Shown here: in pieces, positions 55,131 through 63,042 of the stretch
How the letters are laid out: each line of letters opens with the position of its first letter
Position numbering within the stretch: position 1 is the first letter of the stretch
From: UBA4416 sp038327195
Lineage (GTDB): Bacteria > Bacteroidota > Bacteroidia > B-17B0 > Aurantibacillaceae
Assembly (NCBI GenBank): GCA_038327195.1
Contig: JBBQKU010000002.1
Span: 1 to 64,000 of the forward strand
Direction of reading: 5' to 3'
Length of the DNA: 64,000 bases
Program-made: the position numbers and the translations under genes
The notes under the pieces: model-generated
Database searches by the model: none
The model's input: only the letters and a program-made list of their open reading frames with translations
What the model was told of the DNA's origin: nothing

Positions 55131-55222
55131 TGTTGAGTTTTTAGTTTTAAATAAAAACAAAAAGACAACATTAATTTTAACCCTATTAGTAATATTAAAA
55201 ACTTAACACTAAAAACTCAACA
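55131..55222. repeat. Inverted repeat in the paaA-paaB gap
   Basis: The 20-nt block at 55131-55150 (TGTTGAGTTTTTAGTTTTAA) is complementary to 55203-55222 with one mismatch, around a 52-nt loop. It fills nearly the whole 110-bp intercistronic gap and ends 7 bp before the paaB ATG, where it could influence paaB translation or mRNA processing. Confidence 0.75.
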
Positions 55223-55229
55223 CTATATT

Positions 55230-55514
55230 ATGGATAATCAAGGCCCAGTTTGGGAAGTATTTTTACAAAAAAAAGCAGGGCAACCTTTTGTACACTGCGG
55301 TAGTTTGCATGCCTTTGATAAAGAAATGGCATTAGAAAATGCGCGTGATTTATATACGCGTCGTGGCGAAGGATGTTCAATTTGGGTAGTTCCATCAAAC
55401 GCTATTGTTGCGAGTAGTCCAGAAGATTTTGGGCCATTTTTTGAACCATCGAATGATAAAGTATATCGTCATCCAACATTTTACCAAATACCTGATGCAA
55501 TAGGGCACATGTAA
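55230..55514 (+). CDS. paaB: 1,2-phenylacetyl-CoA epoxidase subunit PaaB
   Basis: 94 residues, the normal small size. The sequence QGPVWEVFLQKKAGQPFVHCGSLHA followed by KEMALENARDLYTRRGEGCSIWVVPS is diagnostic. PaaB has no catalytic residues; it bridges PaaAC heterodimers in the epoxidase complex. Conserved C-terminal FFEPSNDKVYRHPTFYQIP is present. It lies between two intercistronic inverted repeats, one on each side. Confidence 0.97.
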   Translation: MDNQGPVWEVFLQKKAGQPFVHCGSLHAFDKEMALENARDLYTRRGEGCSIWVVPSNAIVASSPEDFGPFFEPSNDKVYRHPTFYQIPDAIGHM

Positions 55515-55530
55515 TTATTAAAGAGTTTTA

Positions 55531-55596
55531 AGTGCTTAGTTTTGAGTTTTCAATGTATATAGAAAATTAAACACTAAACACTAAACACTAAACACT
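55531..55596. repeat. Imperfect inverted repeat with 7-bp tandem repeat in the paaB-paaC gap
   Basis: Four perfect copies of TAAACAC occupy 55568-55595. Their complement pairs imperfectly (about 19 of 24 positions) with the AGTGCTTAGTTTTGAG segment starting near 55531. The downstream arm ends just before the paaC ATG, the same layout as in the paaA-paaB gap (both gaps share AACACTATnTTATG at the start codon). Confidence 0.65.
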
Positions 55597-55601
55597 ATTT
55601 T

Positions 55602-56360
55602 ATGACAACACAAGAAGCTCTATTTAACTACACACTCCGAATAGGAGACACCAATTTAATTTTAGGCCAGCGTTTAAGCGAATGGACTGGGCATGGGCCT
55701 TTTTTAGAAGAAGATTTGGCATTAACAAACATTGCTTTAGATATTACTGGAGCTGCAAAATCTTTTTTAGAATATGCTGCAAAGCTTGAAGACAAAGGAA
55801 GAACCGAAGATGATTTAGCATTTTTAAGAAACGACAGACAATTTTTTAATGCACAAATCACCGAATTACCTAATGGTGATTATGCACGAACCATTGCAAG
55901 ACAAGTGTTAGTTGATTGTTTTGATTATTATTTTTATCAAGAATTATCTAAAAGTAAAGATGAAACACTAGCTGGTATTGCTCAAAAATCATTGAAGGAA
56001 GTAACCTATCATTTACGTCACACATCAGCTTGGTTAGAACGTTTTGGAGATGGCACAGAAGAAAGTCATAATAAAGTACAACTCGCGTTAAATGAAATTT
56101 GGCAATACACCAATGAGTTGTTTGAAATGAATGAAGTTGATGAAATTCTTATAAAAGAAGGAATTGCCGTTGATTTAACTATGGTTAAAACGAAATGGGA
56201 AAAGCATATTTCTGAATTAGCAGCAAAATCAACATTGATAATTCCTCAAAATGTGTTTATGCAAACAGGAAGTAGAAAAGGAATCCATACTGAACATTTA
56301 GCTTTTATTTTAGCTGAAATGCAGGCTTTGCCAAGAATGTATCCTGATGCTAAATGGTAA
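55602..56360 (+). CDS. paaC: 1,2-phenylacetyl-CoA epoxidase structural subunit PaaC
   Basis: 252 residues. It begins TTQEALFNYTLRIGDTNLILGQRLSEWTGHGPFLEEDLALTNIALD, with YHLRHTSAWLERFGDGTEESH and a C-terminal GIHTEHLAFILAEMQALPRMYPDAKW that are invariant in PaaC. It is the non-catalytic partner that dimerises with PaaA and is required for activity. Eleven bases after its stop, a 35-codon membrane ORF begins rather than paaD. Confidence 0.96.
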   Translation: MTTQEALFNYTLRIGDTNLILGQRLSEWTGHGPFLEEDLALTNIALDITGAAKSFLEYAAKLEDKGRTEDDLAFLRNDRQFFNAQITELPNGDYARTIARQVLVDCFDYYFYQELSKSKDETLAGIAQKSLKEVTYHLRHTSAWLERFGDGTEESHNKVQLALNEIWQYTNELFEMNEVDEILIKEGIAVDLTMVKTKWEKHISELAAKSTLIIPQNVFMQTGSRKGIHTEHLAFILAEMQALPRMYPDAKW

Positions 56361-56371
56361 AATAAGAAATA

Positions 56372-56479
56372 ATGAGTTTAAAAGAAAACTGGAAAAAAAT
56401 GTCGCCCTACTTCGTTGATGTATGGCAATACATCGTAATAATTGTTATTATGATAATAGCGGCAATTTTTATTTTATAG
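56372..56479 (+). CDS. 35-aa single-span membrane protein inside the paa operon
   Basis: The 35-codon frame begins at ATG 56372, 11 bp after paaC, and stops at 56477-56479, 2 bp before the ATG of the next gene. The N-terminus is polar and basic (MSLKENWKKMSPYFVDVW) and the remainder is one continuous hydrophobic helix (QYIVIIVIMIIAAIFIL). Topology would be N-in with a C-terminal anchor. An A-rich segment precedes the start. Position, orderly spacing on both sides and the clean membrane anchor argue that it is translated. I know of no named homologue. It could tether or regulate part of the epoxidase complex (inference). Confidence 0.6.
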   Translation: MSLKENWKKMSPYFVDVWQYIVIIVIMIIAAIFIL

Positions 56480-56481
56480 GT

Positions 56482-56901
56482 ATGATGAAAATTCAAATGT
56501 TTGTTTTTTTGTTTATTTTAATTAATTCATATTGTTATGGTCAAAAGAAAGACTCATTAAATGTTGAATTTAAATTTCCAAATAATGATGTAATACATAA
56601 AAATGAATTAAAAAGTAAAAGTCATCAAACGGTAAATGCAACTATAATTAATATAACTAGAAGAGATTTATTGCTTTCTAAATATATTCAAGATATAATC
56701 ACTATAATACCTCATTCCTGTGACATAATAAGTTGTACAATTCATGTCAAATTTGATGATAATTTATATACATATTCTAATTTCGGAAATGAAATAATTG
56801 GTGTTTTAAAGAAGGAGAAATGTAAATGGATTATTATAGAAAACATTGTTTCAAAATGTCCTACATCACACAATGCAAATTATAAAATTGTAGTTCATTA
56901 A
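56482..56901 (+). CDS. Hypothetical secreted protein inserted in the paa operon
   Basis: 139 residues from ATG 56482 (or the next codon, 56485). A longer frame to 56422 would overlap the 35-aa ORF and bury the signal peptide, so it is rejected. The signal peptide (MMKIQMFVFLFILINSYCYGQ) is followed by a beta-rich domain with three cysteines after about residue 85 (SCDIISC, EKCKW, SKCPTS). No family is recognised. The gene lies 2 bp after the small membrane ORF and 12 bp before paaD, so it is part of the operon although its role there is unclear. Confidence 0.6.
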   Translation: MMKIQMFVFLFILINSYCYGQKKDSLNVEFKFPNNDVIHKNELKSKSHQTVNATIINITRRDLLLSKYIQDIITIIPHSCDIISCTIHVKFDDNLYTYSNFGNEIIGVLKKEKCKWIIIENIVSKCPTSHNANYKIVVH

Positions 56902-56913
56902 ATTTATTTAAAA

Positions 56914-57402
56914 ATGTTAGTTATAGAAGATATTTTTACCTTACTTTCAGAAATCCCTGATCCTGAAATTCCTGTTATTTCGATTATTGAATTAGGTGTT
57001 ATTCGTCATATTGACATAATAAATGATTCAACCATCAGTTTAAAAATTACACCTACTTATAGCGGTTGTCCTGCTATGAAACAAATTGAAGATGATGTAA
57101 GGAAAAAACTTTCTGAAAATGGATTTACGACCATTGAAATTAAAACAATATTTTCTCCACCGTGGACAACCGATTGGATAACTCCTGAAGCCAAAGAAAA
57201 ATTAAAAAAATACGGTATCGCTCCACCCGAGCATAGTACAGAAGATAAAAGTTGGTTAACAGGAAAAGAAAAAAAAATAGCCTGTCCACGTTGTAAATCT
57301 TTGAATACCAAATTAATTTCTCAATTTGGTAGCACAGCCTGTAAAGCATTATATCAATGCCAAGATTGCCTTGAGCCATTTGATTATTTTAAATGCATTT
57401 AA
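56914..57402 (+). CDS. paaD: Phenylacetate pathway Fe-S/MIP18-family protein PaaD
   Basis: 162 residues. The N-terminal DUF59/MIP18 domain shows SEIPDPEIPVISIIELGVIRHI and TPTYSGCPAMKQIEDDV. The C-terminal zinc-ribbon has CPRCKSLNTKLISQFGSTACKALYQCQDCLEPFDYFKC, typical of PaaD. By family knowledge PaaD helps mature the epoxidase, probably its Fe-S or di-iron centre. It is the last gene of the paaABC...D unit; a weak hairpin follows at 57401-57430. Confidence 0.94.
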   Translation: MLVIEDIFTLLSEIPDPEIPVISIIELGVIRHIDIINDSTISLKITPTYSGCPAMKQIEDDVRKKLSENGFTTIEIKTIFSPPWTTDWITPEAKEKLKKYGIAPPEHSTEDKSWLTGKEKKIACPRCKSLNTKLISQFGSTACKALYQCQDCLEPFDYFKCI

Positions 57403-57430
57403 AAAAAGAGTAGAAATTATTCTATTTTTT
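57401..57430 (+). terminator. Candidate terminator after paaD
   Basis: TAGAA (57411-57415) and TTCTA (57420-57424) pair with a 4-nt loop. The stem is extended by A-rich and T6 flanks, with a small bulge. Moderate support only. Confidence 0.45.
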
Positions 57431-57498
57431 CGATAAACATTAGTTTTTTTATTACGAATATTGTTTTATATTAGCTTAACTTAGATTAAACTAATATT

Positions 57499-59004
57499 AT
57501 GAAAAGTCAATCCTTCCTAAATAATATTTTAAATAATTTTTTAGAACATGTATTTGTTTTAGATGTTAATCATAAAATAATTTTTTGTTCAGATAGCCCA
57601 GAAGCACTTTTAGGGTTTTCTAAACAAGAAATTATAGAGAAAGGATTTAAGAATTTATTTTTAGGCAGTCGTTTTTCATTTGAGGATGTGCTTAAAAAAG
57701 CTGAAAAGTATGGCGAATTTATTGGTACAGAAAACTTCGAGCATAAATCTCGAAGTTTCATAAATGTTGCTTATCGTTTAAACTTTCAGCAAGATGAAGA
57801 AACTGGAGAAAATATTTTTGTATTTTATTTAAGGGATAATACTCAAAATAATATCATAAGAAGGGATATTATTAAAAAAAGTTTAACTATTGAAAATTTA
57901 TCAAGGTCTCGAAAAATTAGAGATGGAAAACTTGAAGAAGCTATTTTTGAATTATTAGAATCTTCATCAAGAGCAATGAATGTAACTAGAGTTAATGCAT
58001 GGGTTTTTGATAATGGTAAAAATGAAATTCGATGTATTGGAAATTTTGATTCTAGAGAAAACAAACTTGTACCACAAAGTGCTTTACCACGTATTGCCAT
58101 GCCTGGATATTTTAGTTTATTTGAAACTGAAAAAATTATTATAACAAATGATGCTTTTAAAGAAGCAAAAACAGCCGAGCTGTTGGATTTTTATTTAAAG
58201 CCACTGAATATTCATGCTTTAATGGATATTCCAGTTAGAATAGAGGGAGAAATGATAGGTGTAATTTGTTTTGAGCATATAGATTCTCCCAGAGAATGGA
58301 CTTTACAGGAACAAAAATACGCATTAGTAGCCGCGCAAATGTTATCTCTAATCATGGAAACTAGCAACAAGCAACAAGCAAAGGCCGAATTAGAAGTTTC
58401 ACTTGCAGAACAAAAAATATTATTACAAGAAGTCCATCATCGTGTTAAAAACAATTTAAGTATAGTTGCAAGTTTAATTAATTTACAAAAAGATAAAGCG
58501 AAAGATGATTTTCATAAGGATTTGTTTTTAGAATGTAGAAATCGAATAGATTCTATCTCAACGGTTCATGAGTTAATTTATAAGGCAAAATCATATTCGC
58601 GCTTTAATTTTAAAGATTATTTGAGCCAAATTTTGGATCATATATCTTCTTCTTATGGTTCAAAAAAGAATATTAAAATAACTCAGGAATTAACTGATGT
58701 AGATATTGATATTTCATACTCAATTCCTTTGGCTTTAATCGTTAATGAGTTAATTACAAATTCATTTAAACATGCTTTTTCTAACGATCGAGCGGGCATA
58801 ATTAAAGTGTCATTGCATAAAAATAAGAGTAATATATTTTTAACAATTAGCGATAACGGCTCTGGATTTGATAAATCAATTATCCCTCAAAACTCCATTG
58901 GAATGGATATTTTAAGTGGTTTAATAGATCAAATTGATGGAACTTATGACTTTACTAGCAATGAGAATGGAACCCAATATAAAATTTCATTTTCAAAAAA
59001 ATAA
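57499..59004 (+). CDS. PAS-GAF HisKA_2 sensor histidine kinase
   Basis: 501 residues, cytoplasmic. An N-terminal PAS domain (about 10-125; HVFVLDVNHKIIFCSDSPEALLGFSKQEII) is followed by a GAF domain (about 145-295; PRIAMPGYFSLFETEKIIITND...IPVRIEGEMIGVICFEHID). A HisKA_2 dimerisation domain (His314 in EVHHRVKNN) and a C-terminal HATPase (LALIVNELITNSFKHAF, SDNGSGFD) complete it. This class usually pairs with a response regulator; none is adjacent. Its place between paaD and paaG suggests it could sense pathway intermediates or redox state, which is inference. Confidence 0.9.
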   Translation: MKSQSFLNNILNNFLEHVFVLDVNHKIIFCSDSPEALLGFSKQEIIEKGFKNLFLGSRFSFEDVLKKAEKYGEFIGTENFEHKSRSFINVAYRLNFQQDEETGENIFVFYLRDNTQNNIIRRDIIKKSLTIENLSRSRKIRDGKLEEAIFELLESSSRAMNVTRVNAWVFDNGKNEIRCIGNFDSRENKLVPQSALPRIAMPGYFSLFETEKIIITNDAFKEAKTAELLDFYLKPLNIHALMDIPVRIEGEMIGVICFEHIDSPREWTLQEQKYALVAAQMLSLIMETSNKQQAKAELEVSLAEQKILLQEVHHRVKNNLSIVASLINLQKDKAKDDFHKDLFLECRNRIDSISTVHELIYKAKSYSRFNFKDYLSQILDHISSSYGSKKNIKITQELTDVDIDISYSIPLALIVNELITNSFKHAFSNDRAGIIKVSLHKNKSNIFLTISDNGSGFDKSIIPQNSIGMDILSGLIDQIDGTYDFTSNENGTQYKISFSKK

Positions 59005-59041
59005 ATTGCACTTTAGCTCAAAATTTTATTAGTTTCAAATT

Positions 59042-59818
59042 ATGAGTTTTATAATATCCGAATTAAAAAATAATGTAATGCTGATTACATTAAATCGTGC
59101 CGATAAATTTAATAGTTTTAATCGTGAAATGGCATTTCAGTTACATGAAGCGCTTGATAATGCAGAAAAAAATGAAACTGTTCGTGCTATTGTTTTAACA
59201 GGAACAGGAAAAGCATTTTGTGCAGGACAAGATTTAGCCGAAGCTATTGATCCTAACGGACCAGGTATTGCAAAAATTGTTGACGAGCATTATAACCCAA
59301 TTATTTTACGTTTAAGAAATATAGAAAAGCCAATTATTGCTGCTGTAAATGGTGTAGCCGCAGGAGCAGGCGCAAACATAGCCTTAGCTTGTGATATAGT
59401 TACTGCCACGCATTCTGCATCTTTTATACAAGCTTTTAGTAAAATTGGTTTAATACCAGATAGTGGTGGAACATTTTTTTTACCACGCTTAATTGGATTT
59501 CAAAAAGCTTCAGCGTTAATGATGCTCGGTGATAAAGTTTCAGCAACTGAAGCACAACATATGGGAATGATTTATAAAGTTTTGTCGGATGAAACTTTTA
59601 TGGAAGATGTTTTAAAATTAGCAGAAACGCTTTCAAATATGCCAACTAAGGCTATTGGATTTACTAAAAGATTATTAAATCAAAGCATGACAAATGATTT
59701 AAGTGCTCAGTTATTGCATGAAGGAAACTTGCAAGTTGAAGCTGCTGATTCATACGATTATAAAGAGGGTGTTAATGCTTTTTTAGAAAAACGTAAGGCT
59801 GAGTTTAAAGGTAAATAG
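59042..59818 (+). CDS. paaG: 2-(1,2-epoxy-1,2-dihydrophenyl)acetyl-CoA isomerase PaaG
   Basis: 258 residues, crotonase superfamily. CAGQDLAEAIDPNGPG, the oxyanion-hole NGVAAGAGANIALACDIV and FSKIGLIPDSGGTFFLPRLIG (catalytic Asp140) follow E. coli PaaG closely rather than PaaF. The C-terminal DYKEGVNAFLEKRKAEFKGK is also PaaG-like. It converts the ring epoxide to the oxepin and later isomerises a beta-oxidation intermediate. It is the only post-epoxidase paa enzyme in the window. Confidence 0.93.
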   Translation: MSFIISELKNNVMLITLNRADKFNSFNREMAFQLHEALDNAEKNETVRAIVLTGTGKAFCAGQDLAEAIDPNGPGIAKIVDEHYNPIILRLRNIEKPIIAAVNGVAAGAGANIALACDIVTATHSASFIQAFSKIGLIPDSGGTFFLPRLIGFQKASALMMLGDKVSATEAQHMGMIYKVLSDETFMEDVLKLAETLSNMPTKAIGFTKRLLNQSMTNDLSAQLLHEGNLQVEAADSYDYKEGVNAFLEKRKAEFKGK

Positions 59819-59899
59819 AATTTCCGTTAACGTCTTATTGTTTACAATTTATCTGTAACTACTTTCTTAGAATCTCATTATACAGTTAATTTTACTGTT

Positions 59900-61642
59900 A
59901 TGACTTCAAAAAAAATCTACACACTCATTTTTATTTCTTTAGCTATTATTTGCTATTCTCAACCAAAAAAAGAATATTATGACGCTGAACAACTCAAATT
60001 AAAATCTGAAACTAATATTGTTAAAGGAATGCCTCATGGTAAACATGTGGAGTATTACAAAACTGGAATAATCTCACGAAAAGGTACATTTTTCAGTGGT
60101 AAGGAAGATAGCACGTGGTATTTTTATTACGAAACTGGTAAACTAAAAGCTACTGAAAGTTATAATAGAGGTAAGAAAAACGGCCATAATCGCTATTATT
60201 TTAAAAATGGTGAATTAGCTCAAGAAACTGTATTTAAATTAAATTTAGCGGATAGTATTTGGACTTCTTATTATGAAAACAAAGTTGTGAAAAGTCGAGA
60301 AACATTTGTTTCTGGTAAAAAACAAGGTAGTTGGACTTATTATTTTGATAATAATCAAATAGAAAGTACTGGGAATTTTGAAAACGATTTAAAACAAGGC
60401 GATTTAAAAACGTATTTTAAAAATGGAAAATTAGCTTCTTTAAGTAATTATAATAAAAATATTCAAACTGGAAAAGCAGAAGCGTTTTATGAAAATGGAC
60501 AAAAGAAGTTTGAGAAAGAATACATTGATTCTACTCAGTTTTTATTGCAAAATTTATGGGATGAAAAAGGGAAACAAATTATTGTAAATGGAAATGGAAC
60601 TTTAACAGCACAATATGATGGAGGGATAATTAAAGCGCAAGGTGCATACAAAGATGGCTACTTAAATGGAATATGGCGCTATTTTCATCCTAATGGCGAA
60701 TTGGATTATGAATGTGTTTATGATAAAGGAATTTTAAATGGCTATTATTCATCTTATTACAAAAACCATAAAGTAAAAAGTGAAGGGCCTTTTGTTAATG
60801 GAAAAAAGAATGGTATTTGGAAATTTTATACTGAAAAAGGTGAATTAGAAATGGAAGGCAAACTCAAAGAAAATTTGAGAAATGATAAATGGACCTATTA
60901 TTATCCAAATGGCAAAAAAGAATCGGAAGGTACTTTCATTGACGATAAACAAAACGGTACTTGGGAATATTTTTACCCAACTTCTGAAAAATGGAAGTTA
61001 GGAAATTTTGAAAATGACTTAAAAGTTGGGACTTGGACTACCTGGTTTGAAAATGGAAAAAAATTGCAGGAAGGAAATTATACTTTAGGAAAGGAAAATG
61101 GTGTTTGGGAAAGTTGGTTTAATAATGGGCAATTAAAAGATAAAGGAACCTATACAAATGCCTTAATTAATGGACTTTGGGAAGGTTGGTATATGAATGG
61201 AAAACCAAATTACAAAGGAGAATATAATGAAAAAGGTAAAAAACAAGGAATATGGGAATATTGGTTCGAAACTGGAAAGTACCGCGAAAAAGGTTCTTAT
61301 GTGAATGGAATAAAGCATGGGCATTGGACTTCTTATTTTGAAAAAGGAAGTTTTGTTGATAGTGATGGTAATTACAAAAAAGGAAAGCAAACTGGAACAT
61401 GGTTATATTATTATGAAACCGGTGGTTTAATGAAACAACAAAGTTTTAAAGATGGTCATTTGTCAGGCAAATGCTTTGCTTATTATACAAATAATCAAAT
61501 ACAATCTGAAAGTAATTATAAAGTAATAAGTGAGAAAAGAAAAGGTAAAAAGCAGTCGGTTGCCAATGGAAATTGGATTTTTTACGATAAAACAGGAAAA
61601 GAGATTAGCAGAATAATTTACAAAAACGGCATAAAAAAGTAA
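59900..61642 (+). CDS. MORN-like (MORN_2/YwqK-type) repeat protein, secreted
   Basis: 580 residues. A short signal-like N-terminus (MTSKKIYTLIFISLAIICYSQ) precedes about twenty MORN-type units. These follow the pattern (N/D)GxWxYYYxNGKxxxEGxYxxGKKxGxWxxY along the whole length, e.g. GKHVEYYKTG, NGIWKFYTEKG, NGTWEYFYP and HGHWTSYFEKG. Such YwqK-like proteins are common in Bacteroidota; the name antitoxin in databases is not supported here. The repeat stack forms an extended beta-sheet surface, but the binding target is unknown. Confidence 0.85.
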   Translation: MTSKKIYTLIFISLAIICYSQPKKEYYDAEQLKLKSETNIVKGMPHGKHVEYYKTGIISRKGTFFSGKEDSTWYFYYETGKLKATESYNRGKKNGHNRYYFKNGELAQETVFKLNLADSIWTSYYENKVVKSRETFVSGKKQGSWTYYFDNNQIESTGNFENDLKQGDLKTYFKNGKLASLSNYNKNIQTGKAEAFYENGQKKFEKEYIDSTQFLLQNLWDEKGKQIIVNGNGTLTAQYDGGIIKAQGAYKDGYLNGIWRYFHPNGELDYECVYDKGILNGYYSSYYKNHKVKSEGPFVNGKKNGIWKFYTEKGELEMEGKLKENLRNDKWTYYYPNGKKESEGTFIDDKQNGTWEYFYPTSEKWKLGNFENDLKVGTWTTWFENGKKLQEGNYTLGKENGVWESWFNNGQLKDKGTYTNALINGLWEGWYMNGKPNYKGEYNEKGKKQGIWEYWFETGKYREKGSYVNGIKHGHWTSYFEKGSFVDSDGNYKKGKQTGTWLYYYETGGLMKQQSFKDGHLSGKCFAYYTNNQIQSESNYKVISEKRKGKKQSVANGNWIFYDKTGKEISRIIYKNGIKK

Positions 61643-61688
61643 AATTATTTCTAAAAAAAATAAGTATCTTTATGCTTCAAAAAACAGA

Positions 61689-62522
61689 ATGATTAGCAAA
61701 ATCAATATTAAAAACATAATCATATTATTTATTATTTCTTTTACATTTTCTTGTGGAAGTTCTAAAAAGGATGATATTGAAGTTACTGATGACGAAAAGG
61801 TAGAAATAGCTTTAGATTCTCAAAAAATTTCAGCCCAAAATGTATTTAATTCTTTACCAGCTAGAAATGAAATAGTTGCTCTTACCGAAAAAGCACAGGC
61901 TCAGTATAATGCTGAAGCACTGAATAATCCTGAAAACATTAAGAATTACACTTTAGAAAGTAGTATGGCTTTGAATTTAGGAGTTTATGGTGCTGATTTA
62001 TATGTTACTGGTGTTTATGAGCAAACTCAAGAATCCTTCCTATTCTTAGCAGCCGTAAATGTTTTGGCAAAAAACTTAGGTGTTAGTAATGTTTTTGACG
62101 AAGCAATGGTGGATAGAATGGAAGCTAATAAGGAAAACAGAGATTCTACAATGTCAATAATTACTCAATCATTTAAAAAAATTGATAATTTTTTGGTTTC
62201 AAATGGTCGTCCTGGTACTTCATCATTGGTAGTAGCTGGAAGTTGGATTGAAAGTATTTATTTATCGTGTCATACAGCTAAAGATACTAAGAGTGAAGCA
62301 ATTGTAAAAGAAATATTTTCGCAAAAAGAATCATTAAAATATTTGATTGATTTATTACGAAATTCTAAAATATCTGATGATGCTAAATACATTGTTACAG
62401 ATTTAATTAACCTTAAAGCAATTTTCGATTCAAAAACAGATTCAGTTTATAATATAGAATCGATTGGAAATATTGAAAAGAAAATTAGTGAATTAAGAAC
62501 TAAAGTTGTTGCTTTTAAATAG
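61689..62522 (+). CDS. Hypothetical lipoprotein
   Basis: 277 residues with a lipoprotein signal (lipobox TFSC, Cys22). The mature protein is largely helical: SLKYLIDLLRNSKISDDAKYIVTDLINLKAIFDSK, ALNLGVYGADLYVTGVYEQTQESFLFLAAVNVLAKNLGVSN. No motif is recognised. The gene is followed after 2 bp by the gamma-carbonic anhydrase gene, so they share a transcript. Confidence 0.78.
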   Translation: MISKINIKNIIILFIISFTFSCGSSKKDDIEVTDDEKVEIALDSQKISAQNVFNSLPARNEIVALTEKAQAQYNAEALNNPENIKNYTLESSMALNLGVYGADLYVTGVYEQTQESFLFLAAVNVLAKNLGVSNVFDEAMVDRMEANKENRDSTMSIITQSFKKIDNFLVSNGRPGTSSLVVAGSWIESIYLSCHTAKDTKSEAIVKEIFSQKESLKYLIDLLRNSKISDDAKYIVTDLINLKAIFDSKTDSVYNIESIGNIEKKISELRTKVVAFK

Positions 62523-62524
62523 AA

Positions 62525-63037
62525 ATGGCTTTTATTTTACCCGTAAATAATATTGAACCAAGTTTTGGAAAAAATTGCTTTATTGCTCCAAACGCAACCA
62601 TTGTAGGCGATGTAATTTGTGGTGACGATTGTAGTTTTTGGTTTAACGCGGTTGTAAGGGGAGATGTGAATTCTATTAGACTTGGTAATAAAGTAAATAT
62701 CCAAGATGGCGCAGTTATTCATTGTACTTATCAAAAAACAAAAACAGATTTAGGAAATAACGTTTCCATTGGACATAATGCAATCGTACATGGATCTAAA
62801 GTTCATGACAATGTTTTAATTGGAATGGGAGCAATTATAATGGATAATTGTGAAATCGGAAGTAATTCAATTATTGCCGCTGGAGCAGTTTTAACTGAAG
62901 GTACAATTGTGCCAAGTGGTTGCATATACGCAGGCGTTCCTGCTAAAAAAGTAAAAGATATTTCAGAAGAATTAATACATGGAGAAATTGATCGAATTGC
63001 GAATAATTATTTAATGTATAGTACTTGGTTTAAATAA
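62525..63037 (+). CDS. Gamma-class carbonic anhydrase-like protein (YrdA/PaaY family)
   Basis: 170 residues forming a left-handed beta-helix: repeated hexapeptides such as NATIVGDVICGDDCSFWFNAVVRGDV. Zinc-ligand histidines lie in GAVIHCTYQ and SIGHNAIVHGSKV. The C-terminal helix GEIDRIANNYLMYSTWFK is typical. The family includes carbonic anhydrases and the PaaY thioesterase; proximity to the paa genes (three genes away) makes the latter worth considering, but sequence alone does not decide. Confidence 0.88.
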   Translation: MAFILPVNNIEPSFGKNCFIAPNATIVGDVICGDDCSFWFNAVVRGDVNSIRLGNKVNIQDGAVIHCTYQKTKTDLGNNVSIGHNAIVHGSKVHDNVLIGMGAIIMDNCEIGSNSIIAAGAVLTEGTIVPSGCIYAGVPAKKVKDISEELIHGEIDRIANNYLMYSTWFK

Positions 63038-63042
63038 TATTT

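Noticed and set aside
56422..56481. Longer start for the secreted unknown in the paa operon
   Set aside because: It overlaps the 35-aa membrane ORF, puts 20 residues without signal features before a good signal peptide, and lacks a better start context than 56482.
59882..59898. Short inverted repeat ACAGT...ACTGT just before the MORN gene start
   Set aside because: Five-base arms with a 7-nt loop in AT-rich sequence are expected by chance.
61163..61400. Minus-strand frames of 75-77 codons inside the MORN repeat gene
   Set aside because: They mirror the repeat codons of the real gene and are hydrophobic only because of complementary Lys/Asn/Gly codons.
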